39,227 nucleotides of DNA from Rhodobacteraceae bacterium UBA1943 (GTDB lineage: Bacteria; Pseudomonadota; Alphaproteobacteria; Rhodobacterales; Rhodobacteraceae), in contig DDEX01000105.1 in the NCBI GenBank assembly GCA_002336845.1, positions 1 through 39,227 on the forward strand, given 5' to 3'. The position numbers were made by a program, and so were the translations under genes. The notes under the pieces were generated by a model. The model was given only the letters and a program-made list of their open reading frames with translations. It was not told where the DNA came from and did not search any database. Positions 23,907-32,549 of this stretch are shown here, piece by piece (positions within the stretch are counted from its first letter, which is position 1; every line of letters starts with the position of its first letter).

Positions 23907-25040
23907 GTGAACATTTTTACCTCAAGGGCGGCGAAAGCCGTGGCCCTTGTCGCGCTTGTCGCGGCAACCGCAAGCTGCGGCCTGCCCCGGTCCGGTCCGA
24001 ACAAGCGAGAGATCTTTGCCGGTTCGGTTCTGAAAAAGGGCGATGCCTTCATCGTCACGGTCAATTCGCGGGTAACGCGGGTGACATCGGTCACACCGGC
24101 CTTCGGCTTCTCCTCGGCATTCCAGAGCGCGGGGGTCATCGGTTCCGATGTCATCGCGCCGGGCGACCGGCTGGGCCTGACGATCTTTGAAAATGTCAAG
24201 GACGACCCCCTGCTTGGCAATACCGGCCAGCGTGTATCGCAATTGCAAGAGGTGCAGGTTGACGGGCAGGGCTATATCTTCGTGCCCTATGCGGGCAAGG
24301 TGAAGGCCTCTGGCCAGACACCCGACAGCCTGCGCCAGATCATCACCCGCAAACTGGACACGCAAACCCCCGACCCGCAGGTGCAGGTGCAGCGCGTGGC
24401 AGGTGATGGATCGACCGTTACCATGTCCGGCTCGGTCGGCGCGCAAGGCGTGTTCCCGATCGAGCGCGGGACCCGGACCCTGTCGGCCATGCTGGCCAAG
24501 GCGGGCGGCGTGTCAATCGAACCTGATATCGCGATTGTCCGCGTCACGCGCGGCAACAGATCGGGCAAGGTCTGGCTGCGCGATCTTTACGCCAACCCGG
24601 CATTGGATATCGCGCTGCGACCTGGCGACATCGTGACGGTTGAACCCGACAACCGCGCCTTTGTCGCCTTGGGCGCCACGGGCCAGCAAAGCCGCGTGCC
24701 GTTCAAGAACCAGAACCTTTCCGCCCTTGAGGCGCTGGCCATCGTTGGCGGCCTGAACACGGCAACCGCCGACCCGACGGGCGTTTTCGTCCTGCGCAAC
24801 GAACCGGCCGAGATTGCGAATGCCGTCCTGGGCCGCAAGGATCTGACAGGCGACCAGCGCATGGTCTATGTGCTGGACCTGACCCAGCCCACCGGCCTGT
24901 TCGAGGCGCGCGACTTCCTGATCCGCGATGGAGATACGGTCTATGTGACAGAAGCGCCCTATGTGCAGTGGCAAAAGACGCTTTCGGCGATCACCGGCGC
25001 CACGAACAGCGCCAGCTCGCTGGCCAATGCGGGCGGCTGA
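23907..25040 (+). CDS. Polysaccharide export lipoprotein, Wza/KpsD type
   Basis: Outer membrane polysaccharide export protein of about 377 residues. The GTG start has a GGAG site eight bases upstream; reading further back to 23820 adds an unlikely N-terminus. The signal sequence VALVALVAATASC ends in a lipobox with cysteine at about residue 24. The polysaccharide export domain covers roughly 85-175 (VIAPGDRLGLTIFENVKDDP to VQVQRVAG). Two SLBB-type domains follow (VTMSGSVGAQGVFPIERGTR and FVALGATGQQSRVPFKNQ). It sits directly before kpsC with no gap. Confidence 0.88.
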   Translation: MNIFTSRAAKAVALVALVAATASCGLPRSGPNKREIFAGSVLKKGDAFIVTVNSRVTRVTSVTPAFGFSSAFQSAGVIGSDVIAPGDRLGLTIFENVKDDPLLGNTGQRVSQLQEVQVDGQGYIFVPYAGKVKASGQTPDSLRQIITRKLDTQTPDPQVQVQRVAGDGSTVTMSGSVGAQGVFPIERGTRTLSAMLAKAGGVSIEPDIAIVRVTRGNRSGKVWLRDLYANPALDIALRPGDIVTVEPDNRAFVALGATGQQSRVPFKNQNLSALEALAIVGGLNTATADPTGVFVLRNEPAEIANAVLGRKDLTGDQRMVYVLDLTQPTGLFEARDFLIRDGDTVYVTEAPYVQWQKTLSAITGATNSASSLANAGG

Positions 25041-27053
25041 GTGGCCGATGAGCTGATTGAAACAGCCGCCGGGCCATTGCCCCGGCGGCTGTTTTTTTAT
25101 TCGGGCGGTTTTTTGTGGCAACGCCGTCTGCGACGCATTCTTGGGTTGGCGGGGCACGAGTTGCGGCTTGGCCTGCCCGGTCCGGGCGACGGCGTGGTGG
25201 TCTGGGGCAATTCGCCCCGCACCGCGCGCGGGCTGGCGGTGGCAGCGCGGCGCGGTGTGCCGGTGGTGCGCGTCGAAGATACCTTCCTGCGATCCCTGCG
25301 CCCCGGCCGGTCGGGGGATGCGCCCATTGGCCTGCTGATCGACGGGCGCGGTGTGCATTTCGATGGCAGCGCACCTTCGGATATTGAACATATCCTGGCC
25401 ACGCATCCCTTGGACGATTCGAACCTTTTGCTTCGGGCAAGACAGGGGATTGATCGTATTCGAAGTCTGGATTTGTCAAAATACAATATCCACACCGATA
25501 CTCCGCCCCCCGCCCCCGGCTATGTGCTGCTGGTCGATCAGGTGCGCGGCGATGCCTCGGCTCCCGATCCTGCGGCCTTTGCCGCCATGCTGGCGCAGGC
25601 GGTGGAGGATCATCCCGCGGCCCGTCTTGTCATCAAATGCCACCCGGAAACCCTGCTTGGCCTGCGCAAGGGCCATTTCGCCGCCCCCTTGCCGCCGAAT
25701 ACCAGCCTGTGCGCCGATCCTGTGTCGCCCTGGGCGCTGCTGGAGGGGGCGATTGCGGTCTATACCGTCAGTTCGCAGATGGGATTCGAGGCGGTTCTGG
25801 CGGGGCATCGCCCCAAGGTCTTCGGCCAGCCCTTTTATGCCGGTTGGGGCCTGACCGACGACCAGTCCCCCATTCCCCGCCGCAGACGCAACCTGACACG
25901 CGCGCAACTGTTTGCCGCCGCGATGATCCTGGCCCCGCGCTGGTATGACCCCTGCCGCGACAGTCTTTGTTCTTTCGAGCAGGCTCTGGACCAGATGGAG
26001 GCAGAGGTGCGCGCCTTTCGTCAGGACCGTGCGGGCCATGTCGCCGTGGGCATGCGGCTGTGGAAACGTGGCCCGATGCAGGCGATGTTCGGGCGCTCGA
26101 AGCCCCTGATCTTTCAGAACAACCCCACCAAGGCACAGGCTCTTGCCGCAAGAAAAGGGCGCAACCTGCTGATCTGGGGCGACAAGGCCCCCGATCTGGC
26201 GGGCCTGCGGGTGGAAGATGGCTTCCTGCGCTCTCGGGGGTTGGGGGCCGAACTGGTGCCGCCCTTGTCGCTGGTGGTGGACGATCTGGGCCTTTATTAC
26301 GACCCTGCCCGCGAAAGCCGGTTGGAACGGCTGATCCTGTCGCCCCTGCCAGCGGGCAGTCTTGCGCGCGCCGAACGGCTGCGACAGCGCATCGTGGCCC
26401 TTGGCCTTAGCAAATACAACCTGACGGGCGATCTGCCCGACCTGCCGCAAGGTCACCGCATCCTTGTACCCGGCCAGGTTGAAGATGACGCCTCAATCCG
26501 TTGTGGGACCACGGAAATTCGCACAAACCTTGACCTTCTGCGCGCCGCACGCGCGGCCAACCCGAGTGCTGTACTTGTGTACAAGCCGCATCCGGATGTT
26601 GAGTCGGGCCTGCGCCCGGGTGCCATCGACGCCTCGGGCCTTGCCGATGCCGTCATCACCGCGGCCGACCCCATCGCGCTGATCCTAGCGTGCGATGAGG
26701 TCTGGACCATGACCTCGCTGCTGGGGTTCGAGGCGCTTTTGCGCGGCAAGCCCGTCACCACGCTGGGCGCACCCTTCTATGCTGGTTGGGGGCTGACGCG
26801 CGATCTGGGCAACCCGCCCCTCCGCCGCAAGCAAGCCCCCGATGGCCACCCCTTGCCACGCCCGACGCTGGACCATCTGACCCATGCCGTGCTGATCGGC
26901 TATCCGCGCTATGTCGATCCGGTCAGCCGCCGCCCTTGCCCGCCAGAGGTGGTGGTGGAGCGGCTGGCCACCCCCGTGCCCCAACCGCGCCGCCTGCGTC
27001 TGCTGGCCAAGGCACAAGGGGCATTGGCAGGCTGGGCGCATCTGTGGCGGTAG
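25041..27053 (+). CDS. kpsC: Capsule biosynthesis dual glycosyltransferase KpsC
   Basis: Two-domain Kdo transferase of 670 residues that extends the poly-Kdo linker of group 2-type capsules. The two halves are paralogous: DLSKYNIHTD near residue 150 matches GLSKYNLTGD near 458, and GQPFYAGWGLTDDQSP near 265 matches GAPFYAGWGLTRDLGN near 577. The GTG start follows the previous stop codon directly. The N-terminal RRLFFYSGGFLWQRRLRRIL looks like genuine family sequence, yet its codons contain a perfect terminator-like hairpin (25062-25098). No SD-like site other than the end of the upstream gene is seen. Confidence 0.92.
   Translation: MADELIETAAGPLPRRLFFYSGGFLWQRRLRRILGLAGHELRLGLPGPGDGVVVWGNSPRTARGLAVAARRGVPVVRVEDTFLRSLRPGRSGDAPIGLLIDGRGVHFDGSAPSDIEHILATHPLDDSNLLLRARQGIDRIRSLDLSKYNIHTDTPPPAPGYVLLVDQVRGDASAPDPAAFAAMLAQAVEDHPAARLVIKCHPETLLGLRKGHFAAPLPPNTSLCADPVSPWALLEGAIAVYTVSSQMGFEAVLAGHRPKVFGQPFYAGWGLTDDQSPIPRRRRNLTRAQLFAAAMILAPRWYDPCRDSLCSFEQALDQMEAEVRAFRQDRAGHVAVGMRLWKRGPMQAMFGRSKPLIFQNNPTKAQALAARKGRNLLIWGDKAPDLAGLRVEDGFLRSRGLGAELVPPLSLVVDDLGLYYDPARESRLERLILSPLPAGSLARAERLRQRIVALGLSKYNLTGDLPDLPQGHRILVPGQVEDDASIRCGTTEIRTNLDLLRAARAANPSAVLVYKPHPDVESGLRPGAIDASGLADAVITAADPIALILACDEVWTMTSLLGFEALLRGKPVTTLGAPFYAGWGLTRDLGNPPLRRKQAPDGHPLPRPTLDHLTHAVLIGYPRYVDPVSRRPCPPEVVVERLATPVPQPRRLRLLAKAQGALAGWAHLWR
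25062..25098 (+). terminator. Terminator-like hairpin inside the start of kpsC
   Basis: A perfect 12-bp GC-rich stem (ACAGCCGCCGGG with CCCGGCGGCTGT, 7-base loop CCATTGC) is followed by seven T. By form it is the strongest intrinsic terminator in the window, but it lies at codons 8-20 of kpsC, 22 bases after the lipoprotein stop codon. It may act as an attenuator that makes KpsC expression depend on translation of the region. Confidence 0.75.
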
Positions 27054-27125
27054 GATGCGGATTTCACGCAGCCCCAAGCCCGTCACAAAGGGAGGAGGCT
27101 GCGGTGCGCTTCCCCCTTGTAATGC

Positions 27126-28574
27126 TCAGTTCCCGGCAGGTGCCGCCTCTTCGGCAGATGCCGCCCCAGCGGCCGGGGCGGGCAATGGCCCGGTCAGGAT
27201 GCCAGCCTTCCAGATCCCTTCGCTGATCTCGCCGGCCTTATAGGTCAACTTTCCCGCGCCCTCGCGCTTGCCCTTGGCGAACCCACCGACATAGACGTCA
27301 CCCGACGGATAGCGAGCGGTGCCCTGCCCCTCCATCTCGCCCCCCTTCCAGTCGCCGGAATAGGTGAACCCGTCCGGCTGGCTCAGATCCCCCTTGCCCT
27401 CGCGCTGGCCAGCCTTGAAACCGCCAACATAGGTGGTGCCATCAGGCCAGACGGCCTTGCCCTGCCCCTCGCGAAGACCCGCCTTCCAGCCGCCATCATA
27501 GCGGTAGCCATCTGAATAGGTCATCACCCCCTTGCCCTCGGGCTTGCCGCCCGCAAAGGCCCCGTCATAGACCGCGCCGCCCTTGTAGGTCGCGCGCCCG
27601 ACGCCCGCCATCACCCCGGCCTGCCATTGGCCGTCATAGGTTTCGCCGTCGGGATAGGCGATCTTGCCGTTGCCGTCGGGCAGGTCGTTCTTGAACCCGC
27701 CCTCATAGACCGAGCCATCGGCATAGATCAGCCGCCCCTGCCCCTGCATCCGCCCCCCGACCCAGGCGCCCACATAGGACGAGCCGTCCTTGGCGGTGAA
27801 AGCCCCCTTGCCCTCGCGCTTGTCGGCTTTGAACGTGCCCTGATAAAGACCGCCTCCGGCATAGGTCACCTTGCCCTCGCCATCGCGCAAACCATCGACA
27901 AACGGCCCCTCATAGATATCGCCGGAAGGCTGGGTCAGCTTGCCCATCCCGTTGATCTGGCCCGCTTTCCACTCTCCGACATAAGTCAGCCCGTCAGGCA
28001 TGATCAGCGTGCCCTGCCCCTCGCGCTCATCTGCCTTCAGCTCGCCCTCATAGGTGGTGCCATCGGGCCATTTGATCCGGCCCTTGCCCTCTTTGCGGCC
28101 CTCGACCCAGGCCCCCTCGTACCGATAGCCGCGATCGTCGGTCAGCACGCCCTGCCCGTTGTGCTTGCCATCGGAAAAGGCGCCCTCATAGGTCGTGCCA
28201 TTGGCATAGGTGGCCTTGCCGTGGCCGGTCATCTTGCCGCCGGTCCAGTCGCCCTCATAGGTGCCGCCATCGGCAAAGGTGATCTTGCCTTGCCCCTCGG
28301 GCTTGCCCGCGACGAACTGCCCCTCATAGACCGAGCCGTTTGGATAGCGCGCGCGACCCTGGCCGGCGATCTCGCCCTTTGCCCATGCGCCGGTATATTC
28401 AAAGCCGTTCGGCAGCCGGTAGGTGCCGGTGCCATCCTGCAAGCCGTCCTTGAACGTGCCTTCATAGACCGAGCCGTCATCATATTGCTTGGTGATGATC
28501 TCCTGCGCGGTGGCAACGCCTGCCCCCAGCGTCAGAACCGCCGCAACCCCAAACTGCAAACGCCCAAAATCCAT
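27126..28574 (-). CDS. Secreted protein of 18 MORN repeats
   Basis: A 482-residue protein with a signal peptide (MDFGRLQFGVAAVLTLGAGV, cleavage near ATAQE). From about residue 37 it is a near-perfect array of 23-residue MORN repeats of the form YEGxWxxGxxxGxGxxxxxxGxx. I count 18 full units and one degenerate unit (SEGIWKAGILTG), followed by an Ala/Glu-rich tail. No other domain is present. MORN arrays form an extended beta-meander that can bind lipids or proteins; the exported location here suggests an envelope role. The start has a GGAG site. It is convergent with kpsC and divergent from nadE. Confidence 0.92.
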   Translation of the reverse strand: MDFGRLQFGVAAVLTLGAGVATAQEIITKQYDDGSVYEGTFKDGLQDGTGTYRLPNGFEYTGAWAKGEIAGQGRARYPNGSVYEGQFVAGKPEGQGKITFADGGTYEGDWTGGKMTGHGKATYANGTTYEGAFSDGKHNGQGVLTDDRGYRYEGAWVEGRKEGKGRIKWPDGTTYEGELKADEREGQGTLIMPDGLTYVGEWKAGQINGMGKLTQPSGDIYEGPFVDGLRDGEGKVTYAGGGLYQGTFKADKREGKGAFTAKDGSSYVGAWVGGRMQGQGRLIYADGSVYEGGFKNDLPDGNGKIAYPDGETYDGQWQAGVMAGVGRATYKGGAVYDGAFAGGKPEGKGVMTYSDGYRYDGGWKAGLREGQGKAVWPDGTTYVGGFKAGQREGKGDLSQPDGFTYSGDWKGGEMEGQGTARYPSGDVYVGGFAKGKREGAGKLTYKAGEISEGIWKAGILTGPLPAPAAGAASAEEAAPAGN

Positions 28575-28718
28575 AGCCCGCCCACTCCTTATGCGGGCGG
28601 AACCCTAGCCGCACCGCCCTTGACCTGACAAGCACCCGCTGCCCCCTTCAGGGCCGCGCAGGCTTTCCCTTGCCTGCGAACCTGCTAAACCTTCGGCAAG
28701 ACCGCGAATGAGGCCCCG

Positions 28719-30377
28719 ATGACCAACCGCTTCCGACTGACGCTGGTGCAGGCGAACCCGACCGTAGGGGCCATCGCCGCCAACGCCGCCCGCGCGCTGG
28801 AATTCTGGGCCGAAGGCCGCGCGGCAGGGGCCGAGATGGTCGCGCTGACCGAGATGTTCCTGACCGGCTATCAGACGCAGGATCTGGTGATGAAGCCCGC
28901 CTTCACCGCCCATGCGATGAAGGCGCTAAAGGATCTTGCGGCCAAGATCACCGATGGTCCCGCCCTGGGCATCGGCTGCCCTTGGGTGCAGGACGGCAAA
29001 TTGTACAACGCCTGGCATGTGCTGGCAAAGGGCAAGATTGCGGTGACGGTGCTGAAGCACGAATTGCCGAATGACTCGGTCTTTGATGAAAAGCGCGTCT
29101 TCGCTTCGGCCCCGCTGCAAGGCCCTTATCGCATTGGCCCGCTGCGCATTGGCAGCCCGATCTGCGAGGATGCCTGGCACGCCGAAGTGGCCGAGACCCA
29201 TGCCGAAAGCGGGGCACAGATTCTGCTGGTGCCGAACGGCTCGCCCTATCACCGGGGCAAACCCGCGGTGCGCACCAATCTGATGGTGTATCGCGTGGTC
29301 GATACCGGTCTGCCGCTGGTTTACCTGAACATGATTGGCGGGCAGGACGATCAGGTGTTCGACGGCGCCTCTTTCGTGCTGAATCCGGGCGGCGAACTGG
29401 CGGTACAGATGCCGCAGTTCGACGAATCTGTGACCCATGTGGATTTTGAGGAAACGCCGAACGGCTGGCGCGCCCTGCCCGGCGAAAAAGCCCTGATCCC
29501 AAAGGTGGTCGAGGCCGACTACCGCGCCATGGTCATGTCGGTGCAGGATTATTTCGCCAAGACAGGGTTTTCCAAGGCCGTTCTGGGCCTGTCGGGCGGT
29601 GTCGATTCCGCCCTTGTCGCCGCCATTGCCGCCGATGCGCTTGGCCCGGAAAACGTGCGCTGCGTCATGCTGCCCTCGCGTTTCACCTCGGCCCATTCGC
29701 TTGAGGACGCGGCGGCGGTGGCCAAGGCGCTTGGCACCCGGCTTGACACCGTGCCGATTTCCGAACCGCAAGAGGCGGTGGGTTCCGCCCTTGGCGATCT
29801 GTTCGAAGGCACCAAACCCGGCATTACCGAAGAAAACATCCAGTCGCGCCTGCGCGGCGTCCTTCTGATGGCGATTTCCAACAAATTCGGCGAGATGCTG
29901 CTGACCACCGGCAACAAGTCGGAAATGGCGGTCGGCTATTGCACGATCTATGGCGACATGAACGGCGGGTATAACCCGCTGAAAGACCTGTATAAGACCC
30001 GCGTGTTCGAAACCTGCCGCTGGCGCAACGAAAACCATCGTCCCTGGATGCAGGGGCCGGCGGGCGTCGTCATCCCGGAACGGGTGATCGAAAAGCCGCC
30101 CAGCGCCGAATTGCGCGACGACCAGAAGGACGAGGATTCACTGCCGCCCTATCCTGTCCTCGACGCCATTCTGGATGGTCTGGTCGAGCGCGAGGCCAGC
30201 GTGGCCGATCTGGTCGCCGAAGGGTTTGACCGCGCCACGGTGAAAAAGGTCGAACACCTGCTGTACATCAGCGAATACAAACGCTTTCAGGCCGCCCCCG
30301 GCACAAGGCTGACCAAACGCGCCTTCTGGCTCGACCGCCGCTATCCCATTGCAAACCGCTGGCGGGACCAAAGCTGA
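28719..30377 (+). CDS. nadE: Glutamine-dependent NAD+ synthase
   Basis: Final step of NAD synthesis: amidates nicotinate adenine dinucleotide with ATP and glutamine. It has 552 residues in two domains. The N-terminal nitrilase-type glutaminase has the catalytic triad Glu45 (TEMFLTGY), Lys113 (LKHELPND) and Cys149 (PICEDAW). The C-terminal synthetase has the ATP P-loop LSGGVDSALVAAIAADALG at about residue 291 and the later TGNKSEMAVGYCTIYGDMNG. It is monocistronic and followed by a repeat element. Confidence 0.97.
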   Translation: MTNRFRLTLVQANPTVGAIAANAARALEFWAEGRAAGAEMVALTEMFLTGYQTQDLVMKPAFTAHAMKALKDLAAKITDGPALGIGCPWVQDGKLYNAWHVLAKGKIAVTVLKHELPNDSVFDEKRVFASAPLQGPYRIGPLRIGSPICEDAWHAEVAETHAESGAQILLVPNGSPYHRGKPAVRTNLMVYRVVDTGLPLVYLNMIGGQDDQVFDGASFVLNPGGELAVQMPQFDESVTHVDFEETPNGWRALPGEKALIPKVVEADYRAMVMSVQDYFAKTGFSKAVLGLSGGVDSALVAAIAADALGPENVRCVMLPSRFTSAHSLEDAAAVAKALGTRLDTVPISEPQEAVGSALGDLFEGTKPGITEENIQSRLRGVLLMAISNKFGEMLLTTGNKSEMAVGYCTIYGDMNGGYNPLKDLYKTRVFETCRWRNENHRPWMQGPAGVVIPERVIEKPPSAELRDDQKDEDSLPPYPVLDAILDGLVEREASVADLVAEGFDRATVKKVEHLLYISEYKRFQAAPGTRLTKRAFWLDRRYPIANRWRDQS

Positions 30378-30395
30378 TCCCCCACTTCCCCTTCG

Positions 30396-30446
30396 CCAAA
30401 TATCCTCGGGGGTCCGGGGGCAGACAGCCCCCGGCGCCGGACCACA
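30396..30446 (-). repeat. Intergenic hairpin element, copy 3
   Basis: On the minus strand CCGGGGGC and GCCCCCGG-like arms form a hairpin, followed by ACCCCCGAGGATATTTGGCG. It fills the 79-base gap between nadE and the YnfA-family gene, opposite to their direction. Confidence 0.75.
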
Positions 30447-30456
30447 GGAACCGCCG

Positions 30457-30777
30457 ATGACCCTTGTGCTCTATGCCCTCGCCGCCCTGCTGGAAATCAC
30501 CGGTTGCTTTGCGGTCTGGGCTTGGTGGCGGCAGGGCGCAACGGCCCTTTGGCTGCTCCCCGGCCTGGCCGCGCTGGCGGGCTTTGCCTTCCTGCTGGCG
30601 CTAACGCCTCCTTCACACGCCGGACGCAGCTATGCCGTCTATGGCGGCATCTACATCGCCGCCTCCCTTTTATGGCTATGGCTGGTCGAGGGCAGTCGCC
30701 CCTCGCCGTCCGATCTGGTGGGCGGGGCGCTGGCCCTTTTGGGGGCAGGCGTGATCCTGTGGGGCGCGCGGGGCTAG
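30457..30777 (+). CDS. YnfA/UPF0060 family small membrane protein
   Basis: A 106-residue inner membrane protein with four hydrophobic helices, similar in form to small multidrug resistance transporters. The start MTLVLYALAALLEITGCFAV has an AGGAA site. Family hallmarks are ALLEITGCFAVWAWWRQG in helix 1, GRSYAVYGGIYIAASLLWLW in helix 3, and EGSRPSPSDLVGGALALLGA. Its function is not established. The stop codon TAG overlaps the stop codon of the convergent sugar kinase gene within CTAG, so there is no room for a terminator. Confidence 0.92.
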   Translation: MTLVLYALAALLEITGCFAVWAWWRQGATALWLLPGLAALAGFAFLLALTPPSHAGRSYAVYGGIYIAASLLWLWLVEGSRPSPSDLVGGALALLGAGVILWGARG

Positions 30778-31730
30778 ATTTCGGTCACCACGACCTGCGG
30801 CAACAGGCGCTCCACATCTTCGGCACGACAAAGCTGGGTGGCATCGGTGATCACCGCCGCCGCCGCAGAGGCAGAGCCAAGCGCCAGCGCGCGCTCTGCC
30901 GTCTCGCCGCGCGCCAGGGCCAGCACGAAGGCCGCGACGAAGCTGTCCCCCGCCCCGACCGTGCTTTTCACCACCACCTTGGGCGCCGGCGCAAACAGCC
31001 GCCGTCCGGCTTCGGCCAGCACATTTCCATCGGCGCCCCGCGCCACGATGACCCGTTGCGCCACGCCCTGCCGCACCAGCCCTTGCGCGAAATCGGCGGT
31101 ATGTTCGCGCGTGCGCAAACTGCGTCCGGCCAGATCCTCGGCCTCTTCACCATCCATCCGCAAGACGGCCAGCCGCGGAATCGGCTGGTCAACCGCCTGC
31201 GCCAGCGCGGAACCAGAGGTATCCAGCACGACATGGACATCCGGCATCGATGCCGTCAGTTGGCCAGGAAAGTCGCGCGGCACGCCCGGCGGCTGGCTGC
31301 CGGAAATCACCGCATAGCCGCCTGGCCGCGCCGTGGCCCGCAGCAGGGTAAAAACCCGCGCCCGATCTTCTTCGGCCCAGGTTGGGCCGGGCAGCAGAAA
31401 GCGATACTGCTTGCCGGTCTCTCCTTCGGTCACGGTCAGCGACTGGCGGGTTTCGCCGGGACCGAGGATCGCCAGAAAGGCAATGCCTTCGGACCGGATC
31501 AGCCCCGCCAGCCGGTCGCCCGTCAGCCCGCCCAACGCCACCAGCGCCAGAGAGTCACCCCCCAGTGCGCGGATCGCGCGGCTGACATTCAGCCCGCCGC
31601 CGCCGGGGTCCAGCAAGGGATCGGTGCAGCGCAGCTTTTCCCCCGGCACCATCCGCGCCACATCGGTCGCCATATCCAGCGCCGGGTTCAGCGTCAGCGT
31701 CAGGATCGGAACCTGCGCGGGCGCGGTCAT
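30774..31730 (-). CDS. PfkB-family hexose kinase (1-phosphofructokinase-like)
   Basis: Ribokinase-fold sugar-phosphate kinase of 318 residues. The N-terminus TLTLNPALDMATDVARMVPG and the substrate motif DPGGGGLNVSRAIRALGG are typical of the LacC/FruK/PfkB branch. The catalytic motif STVGAGDSFVAAFVLALARG lies at about 245-264, with the base Asp in GAGD. The substrate could be fructose 1-phosphate, fructose 6-phosphate or tagatose 6-phosphate; no PTS gene is adjacent to decide. It is followed (three bases before) by the unknown exported protein gene upstream on the same strand. Confidence 0.9.
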   Translation of the reverse strand: MTAPAQVPILTLTLNPALDMATDVARMVPGEKLRCTDPLLDPGGGGLNVSRAIRALGGDSLALVALGGLTGDRLAGLIRSEGIAFLAILGPGETRQSLTVTEGETGKQYRFLLPGPTWAEEDRARVFTLLRATARPGGYAVISGSQPPGVPRDFPGQLTASMPDVHVVLDTSGSALAQAVDQPIPRLAVLRMDGEEAEDLAGRSLRTREHTADFAQGLVRQGVAQRVIVARGADGNVLAEAGRRLFAPAPKVVVKSTVGAGDSFVAAFVLALARGETAERALALGSASAAAAVITDATQLCRAEDVERLLPQVVVTEI

Positions 31731-31733
31731 GGC

Positions 31734-32369
31734 CTAGCCGCCCGACTTGGCCGCGGGGGCTGTCCACACCTCGTCCGTTACTTCGATCTCGGTCTCGAAG
31801 CTGCCGGTCTTGACCGAATTCTTGTCGCGCAAGGTGGTGATCAGACGGTATTTTCCGGGGCCCAGCCCTTCGAAGTTATAGGTCACGTCGGCGGCAAATT
31901 CGCGCACCTTTGCCCGCACGGCAAAGTCAATCTGCGTGATGCCCGCCATATTGGCCAGCTCTTGCCCGTCCTGGCCCATCACCTGAAGATCGACGTAAAA
32001 TCCGACCTTGACGATGCCCTCGCCACCCTCGCCATAGCCAAAACCCTGCGGCTCGGCATAAAGCTGGATCGGCTCGCCCTGCTTGTAACGGGTATCTTCG
32101 CGCGGGTTGTAAAGGCCGTATCCGGCAGAGCGTTCGGTGACGGGAATGGCGGTCAGAAAGGTCAGGCTTGGCAATTGGTCCCACAGCGTGCCCTTCATGC
32201 CCTCTACCGTCACCAGCGCGCCTGCGACATCGCCGCTTTCGGCCATCTTGTCCGCCTCGGCAGCCTGATCGGCCAAGGGTCCACCATGCGCGGCAACCGG
32301 GCCAAGGGCCAGAAGGGCGGCCATGATCACCCCATTGGCCGCCTTGCTCAGCGTTCTGGCAGCAGGCAT
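31734..32369 (-). CDS. Unknown exported protein
   Basis: I do not recognise the family. The start MPAARTLSKAANGVIMAALL, six bases after GGAG, gives 211 residues; an ATG four codons upstream is less well placed. A signal peptide ends near GPVAAHGGPLADQA. The N-terminal mature part has helical DQAAEADKMAESGDVAGALV, like a short TPR-type helix pair. It is followed by a beta-rich region with YKQGEPIQLYAEPQGFGYGE and GLGPGKYRLITTLRDKNSVK, resembling an immunoglobulin-like or C2-like fold. It probably acts in the periplasm. It ends three bases before the sugar kinase gene. Confidence 0.8.
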   Translation of the reverse strand: MPAARTLSKAANGVIMAALLALGPVAAHGGPLADQAAEADKMAESGDVAGALVTVEGMKGTLWDQLPSLTFLTAIPVTERSAGYGLYNPREDTRYKQGEPIQLYAEPQGFGYGEGGEGIVKVGFYVDLQVMGQDGQELANMAGITQIDFAVRAKVREFAADVTYNFEGLGPGKYRLITTLRDKNSVKTGSFETEIEVTDEVWTAPAAKSGG

Positions 32370-32516
32370 TCCGCGCTCCATCCCTGTTCGTTATCCAGAT
32401 GATAGGGGGCGCAAAGGCATCCGCCAAGCGCCCGAATGCAGTCTGCCATGCAGATTTGCCGCAGACCCGTCCGCGCCACTGGCCTTTCGCGGCGGCGGGC
32501 AGTAATCCTTGCGCGA

Positions 32517-32542
32517 CCATATCACACGACCACATCACACGA
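32517..32542 (+). repeat. 13-bp direct repeat upstream of ribB
   Basis: CCATATCACACGA is followed immediately by CCACATCACACGA, identical in 12 of 13 positions. The pair ends at the start of the GAGG ribosome-binding site of ribB. It could be a small operator or a replication-slippage product. Confidence 0.6.
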
Positions 32543-32549
32543 GGCGACC

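Noticed and set aside
27054..27125. Terminator between kpsC and the MORN gene
   Set aside because: GCAGCC and GGCTGC can pair across a long loop, but no T run follows on either strand.
27126..28574. Regular 69-base periodicity resembling a repeat array
   Set aside because: It is the coding sequence of MORN repeats, not CRISPR or satellite DNA: units are translated in one frame and spacers do not exist.
30504..32402. 632-residue plus-strand open frame
   Set aside because: Overlaps the YnfA gene in another frame and is antisense to the kinase and exported protein genes; composition is that of a shadow frame.
32382..32549. FMN riboswitch upstream of ribB
   Set aside because: None of the conserved FMN aptamer blocks can be found in this leader.
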